From Lacticaseibacillus absianus (GTDB taxonomy: Bacteria > Bacillota > Bacilli > Lactobacillales > Lactobacillaceae), in the NCBI RefSeq assembly GCF_013407595.1, contig NZ_JABEKX010000002.1:744001-808000 (forward strand): a DNA stretch of 64,000 nucleotides. Reading direction: 5' to 3'. A program made the position numbers and the translations under genes. How positions within the stretch are numbered: the first letter of the stretch is position 1; each line of letters opens with the position of its first letter. Below, piece by piece: positions 62,933-64,000 of this stretch. The notes below the pieces were generated by a model. That model saw only the letters and a list, made by a program, of their open reading frames with translations, ran no database searches and was not told the origin of the DNA.

Positions 62933-63451
62933 TCATGCCCAGTGCGTAGCCTTGAATTGCGCGCGGCCGCCGTTCTCTTCGATCGCGTAACGCCACGGAA
63001 CCTTCTTATAAAAATCTTGATGTGCGGCTTCGGCAGGGTAAAACGGCTTGGCCGCCTCGATCGTCGTCACGATCGGGGCCTTGAAGCGCCCGCTCGCGCT
63101 CAGCGCTGCCTTGGACGCTTCGGCCGTGGCACGCTGGGCGGGTGAGTTGACGAAGATCACCGGGCGATAACTGTCGCCGCGGTCCTGGAACTGTCCCATT
63201 GCGTCTGTGGGGTCGGTCTGCCGCCAGTAGATCTCCACCAGTTTGGCGTATGAGATCACCGCTGGATCGAAGGTGATCTTGACCGCCTCGGTGTGACCGG
63301 TCTGGTGGCTGGCGACTTGCTCATACGTTGGATCAGGCACGTGACCGCCGGTATAACCGGACACTACGGCCTGGATCCCCGGCTGCGTGTCGAACGGTTC
63401 GACCATGCACCAGAAGCAGCCGCCGGCAAAGATCGCAGTCTCACTGGCCAT
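62933..63451 (-). CDS. msrA: Peptide-methionine (S)-S-oxide reductase MsrA (second copy)
   Basis: This 172-residue enzyme has GCFWC with Cys12 and Cys15 and shares long identical stretches with the copy at 45008-45523; only the C-terminal 20 residues differ strongly. AGGAGG precedes the ATG. It overlaps msrB by 11 bases, so the two form an operon for both sulfoxide stereoisomers. Confidence 0.95.
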   Translation of the reverse strand: MASETAIFAGGCFWCMVEPFDTQPGIQAVVSGYTGGHVPDPTYEQVASHQTGHTEAVKITFDPAVISYAKLVEIYWRQTDPTDAMGQFQDRGDSYRPVIFVNSPAQRATAEASKAALSASGRFKAPIVTTIEAAKPFYPAEAAHQDFYKKVPWRYAIEENGGRAQFKATHWA

Positions 63452-63887
63452 CGTCTGCCTCCTGTTCGAACAGGGCCCGATACGCGGCGTACTGACCGCT
63501 CAACGCCTGGGCTGGGATGAAGCGCAGCGCGGCTGAGTTGATGCAGTAGCGTAGGCCACCCGCGGCGGCTGGCCCGTCAGTGAAGACGTGGCCCAGGTGC
63601 GAATCCGCCTCTTGACTGCGCACCTCGACACGTTCCATGCCGAAGCGTTGGTCGCGCTTCTCCTTCACCGGGGCGATCGGTTTCGTGAAGCTCGGCCAAC
63701 CACACCCTGCGTCGTACTTATCCAGCGAGCTGAACAGCGGTTCACCGGACACCACATCGACATAGATCCCCGGCTCGTCAAACGCATCGTACTGGCCCGA
63801 AAACGGGCGCTCGGTCGCTGCTTCCTGCGTGACCGCGTACTGTTCCGGGGTCAGTCGCGCCTTTAAGGCATCTTGGTCTTCTTTCAT
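63441..63887 (-). CDS. msrB: Peptide-methionine (R)-S-oxide reductase MsrB
   Basis: This 148-residue enzyme reduces methionine-R-sulfoxide. It has [20 protein letters not shown] and the catalytic cysteine in [10 protein letters not shown]. The paired CxxC zinc motifs are absent, as in the zinc-free class. The ATG at 63887 has GGTGAGG eight bases upstream; ATG and GTG two and three codons earlier overlap it. Confidence 0.95.
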   Translation of the reverse strand: MKEDQDALKARLTPEQYAVTQEAATERPFSGQYDAFDEPGIYVDVVSGEPLFSSLDKYDAGCGWPSFTKPIAPVKEKRDQRFGMERVEVRSQEADSHLGHVFTDGPAAAGGLRYCINSAALRFIPAQALSGQYAAYRALFEQEADDGQ

Positions 63888-63905
63888 GTTCATCACCTCA
63901 CCGCC

Positions 63906-63935
63906 AGTATACGCGGTGCGCGGTTAGATTGTCCA
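63906..63935 (-). promoter_or_regulatory. Promoter of msrB-msrA
   Basis: TGGACA and TATACT are separated by 18 bases. Confidence 0.68.
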
Positions 63936-63956
63936 CTGCCAGATTCTCAAGCTGGT

Positions 63957-64000
63957 GGGGTTGTGCCATAACCTTTGATGGTCCGATGATTCCAGAACGT
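63957..64000 (+). repeat. Structured intergenic repeat, copy E (cut by the window end)
   Basis: GGGGTTGTGCCATAACC followed by TTCCAGAACGT matches the start of the other copies, including the conserved loop. The remainder lies outside the window. Confidence 0.7.

Noticed and set aside
1-64000. CRISPR arrays, tRNA genes, rRNA genes, transposases
   Set aside because: No regularly spaced direct repeats, no tRNA-like cloverleaf and no transposase-like protein were noticed on either strand.

Overview
The window is a high-GC, gene-dense chromosomal segment of a lactic acid bacterium (order Lactobacillales, most like the high-GC end of the Lacticaseibacillus and relatives). The evidence is the AddAB (RexAB) pair, the mevalonate-pathway operon with type-2 IPP isomerase, HslUV-XerC-TrmFO-TopA-DprA, a glycine T-box in front of glyQS, the dnaG-rpoD operon, and the rpsU-yqeY-phoH-ybeY-dgkA-cdd-era-recO block. 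Shine-Dalgarno sites are strong, many promoters are near-consensus sigma-70, and Rho-independent terminators are long. No tRNA, rRNA, CRISPR array, prophage or transposase gene was seen. The 5' part of dinG starts the window and is cut at base 1.

Layout. 0-9 kb: dinG (partial), addA, addB on the minus strand. 9-12 kb: mvk-mvaD-fni on plus, without the expected phosphomevalonate kinase. 12-16.5 kb: rsmF, a MacB-like membrane protein, a methyltransferase-like protein, a DUF59 Fe-S factor, a tautomerase and a YitT protein. 16.7-18.5 kb: pepD and a DUF6176-like gene. 18.7-26.7 kb: glyQ-glyS, dnaG-rpoD, trmK-nif3. 26.7-33.7 kb: accessory metabolism and regulation (LOG, HAD, TetR, DUF2087 regulator, GNAT, GH2 glycosidase, CopY-like repressor, mutarotase). 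33.9-43.1 kb: hslVU, xerC, trmFO, topA, dprA, with rbgA-rnhB divergent. 43.3-48.7 kb: a ctp-yozE-msrA-ypmS-ypmR cluster, degV and trhA. 48.8-51.2 kb: a frameshifted patB/malY pseudogene and a PadR-controlled membrane protein. 51.3-59.2 kb: recO-era-cdd-dgkA-ybeY-pgpH(frameshifted)-phoH-unknown-yqeY-rpsU. 59.3-64 kb: PDRP, nfo, YitT, msrA, msrB.

The most unusual feature is a family of five related intergenic elements (18466-18696, 29627-29789, 60189-60245, 61383-61595, 63957-64000). They have related ends, a conserved 5' hairpin with a near-invariant loop, and a long second hairpin whose stem differs between copies by compensatory changes. Three full or internally deleted copies and one 5' fragment begin a few bases after a stop codon in the sense orientation, so they look like structured mobile 3'-UTR/terminator elements. 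Other notable points are the missing mvaK2, an apparent in-place inversion of rbgA-rnhB, single-base frameshifts in pgpH and patB, a 41-codon ORF coupled to nfo, a hairpin leader on dnaG-rpoD, and repeat/palindrome operators at the padR-like and copY-like promoters.

Functionally the segment is mostly housekeeping: recombination and repair (AddAB, DinG, DprA, RecO, Nfo, XerC), replication and transcription initiation (DnaG, RpoD, TopA), translation and ribosome assembly (GlyQS, Era, RbgA, YbeY, RpsU, RsmF, TrmK, TrmFO), proteolysis (HslUV, CtpA, PepD), isoprenoid synthesis, and methionine sulfoxide repair.
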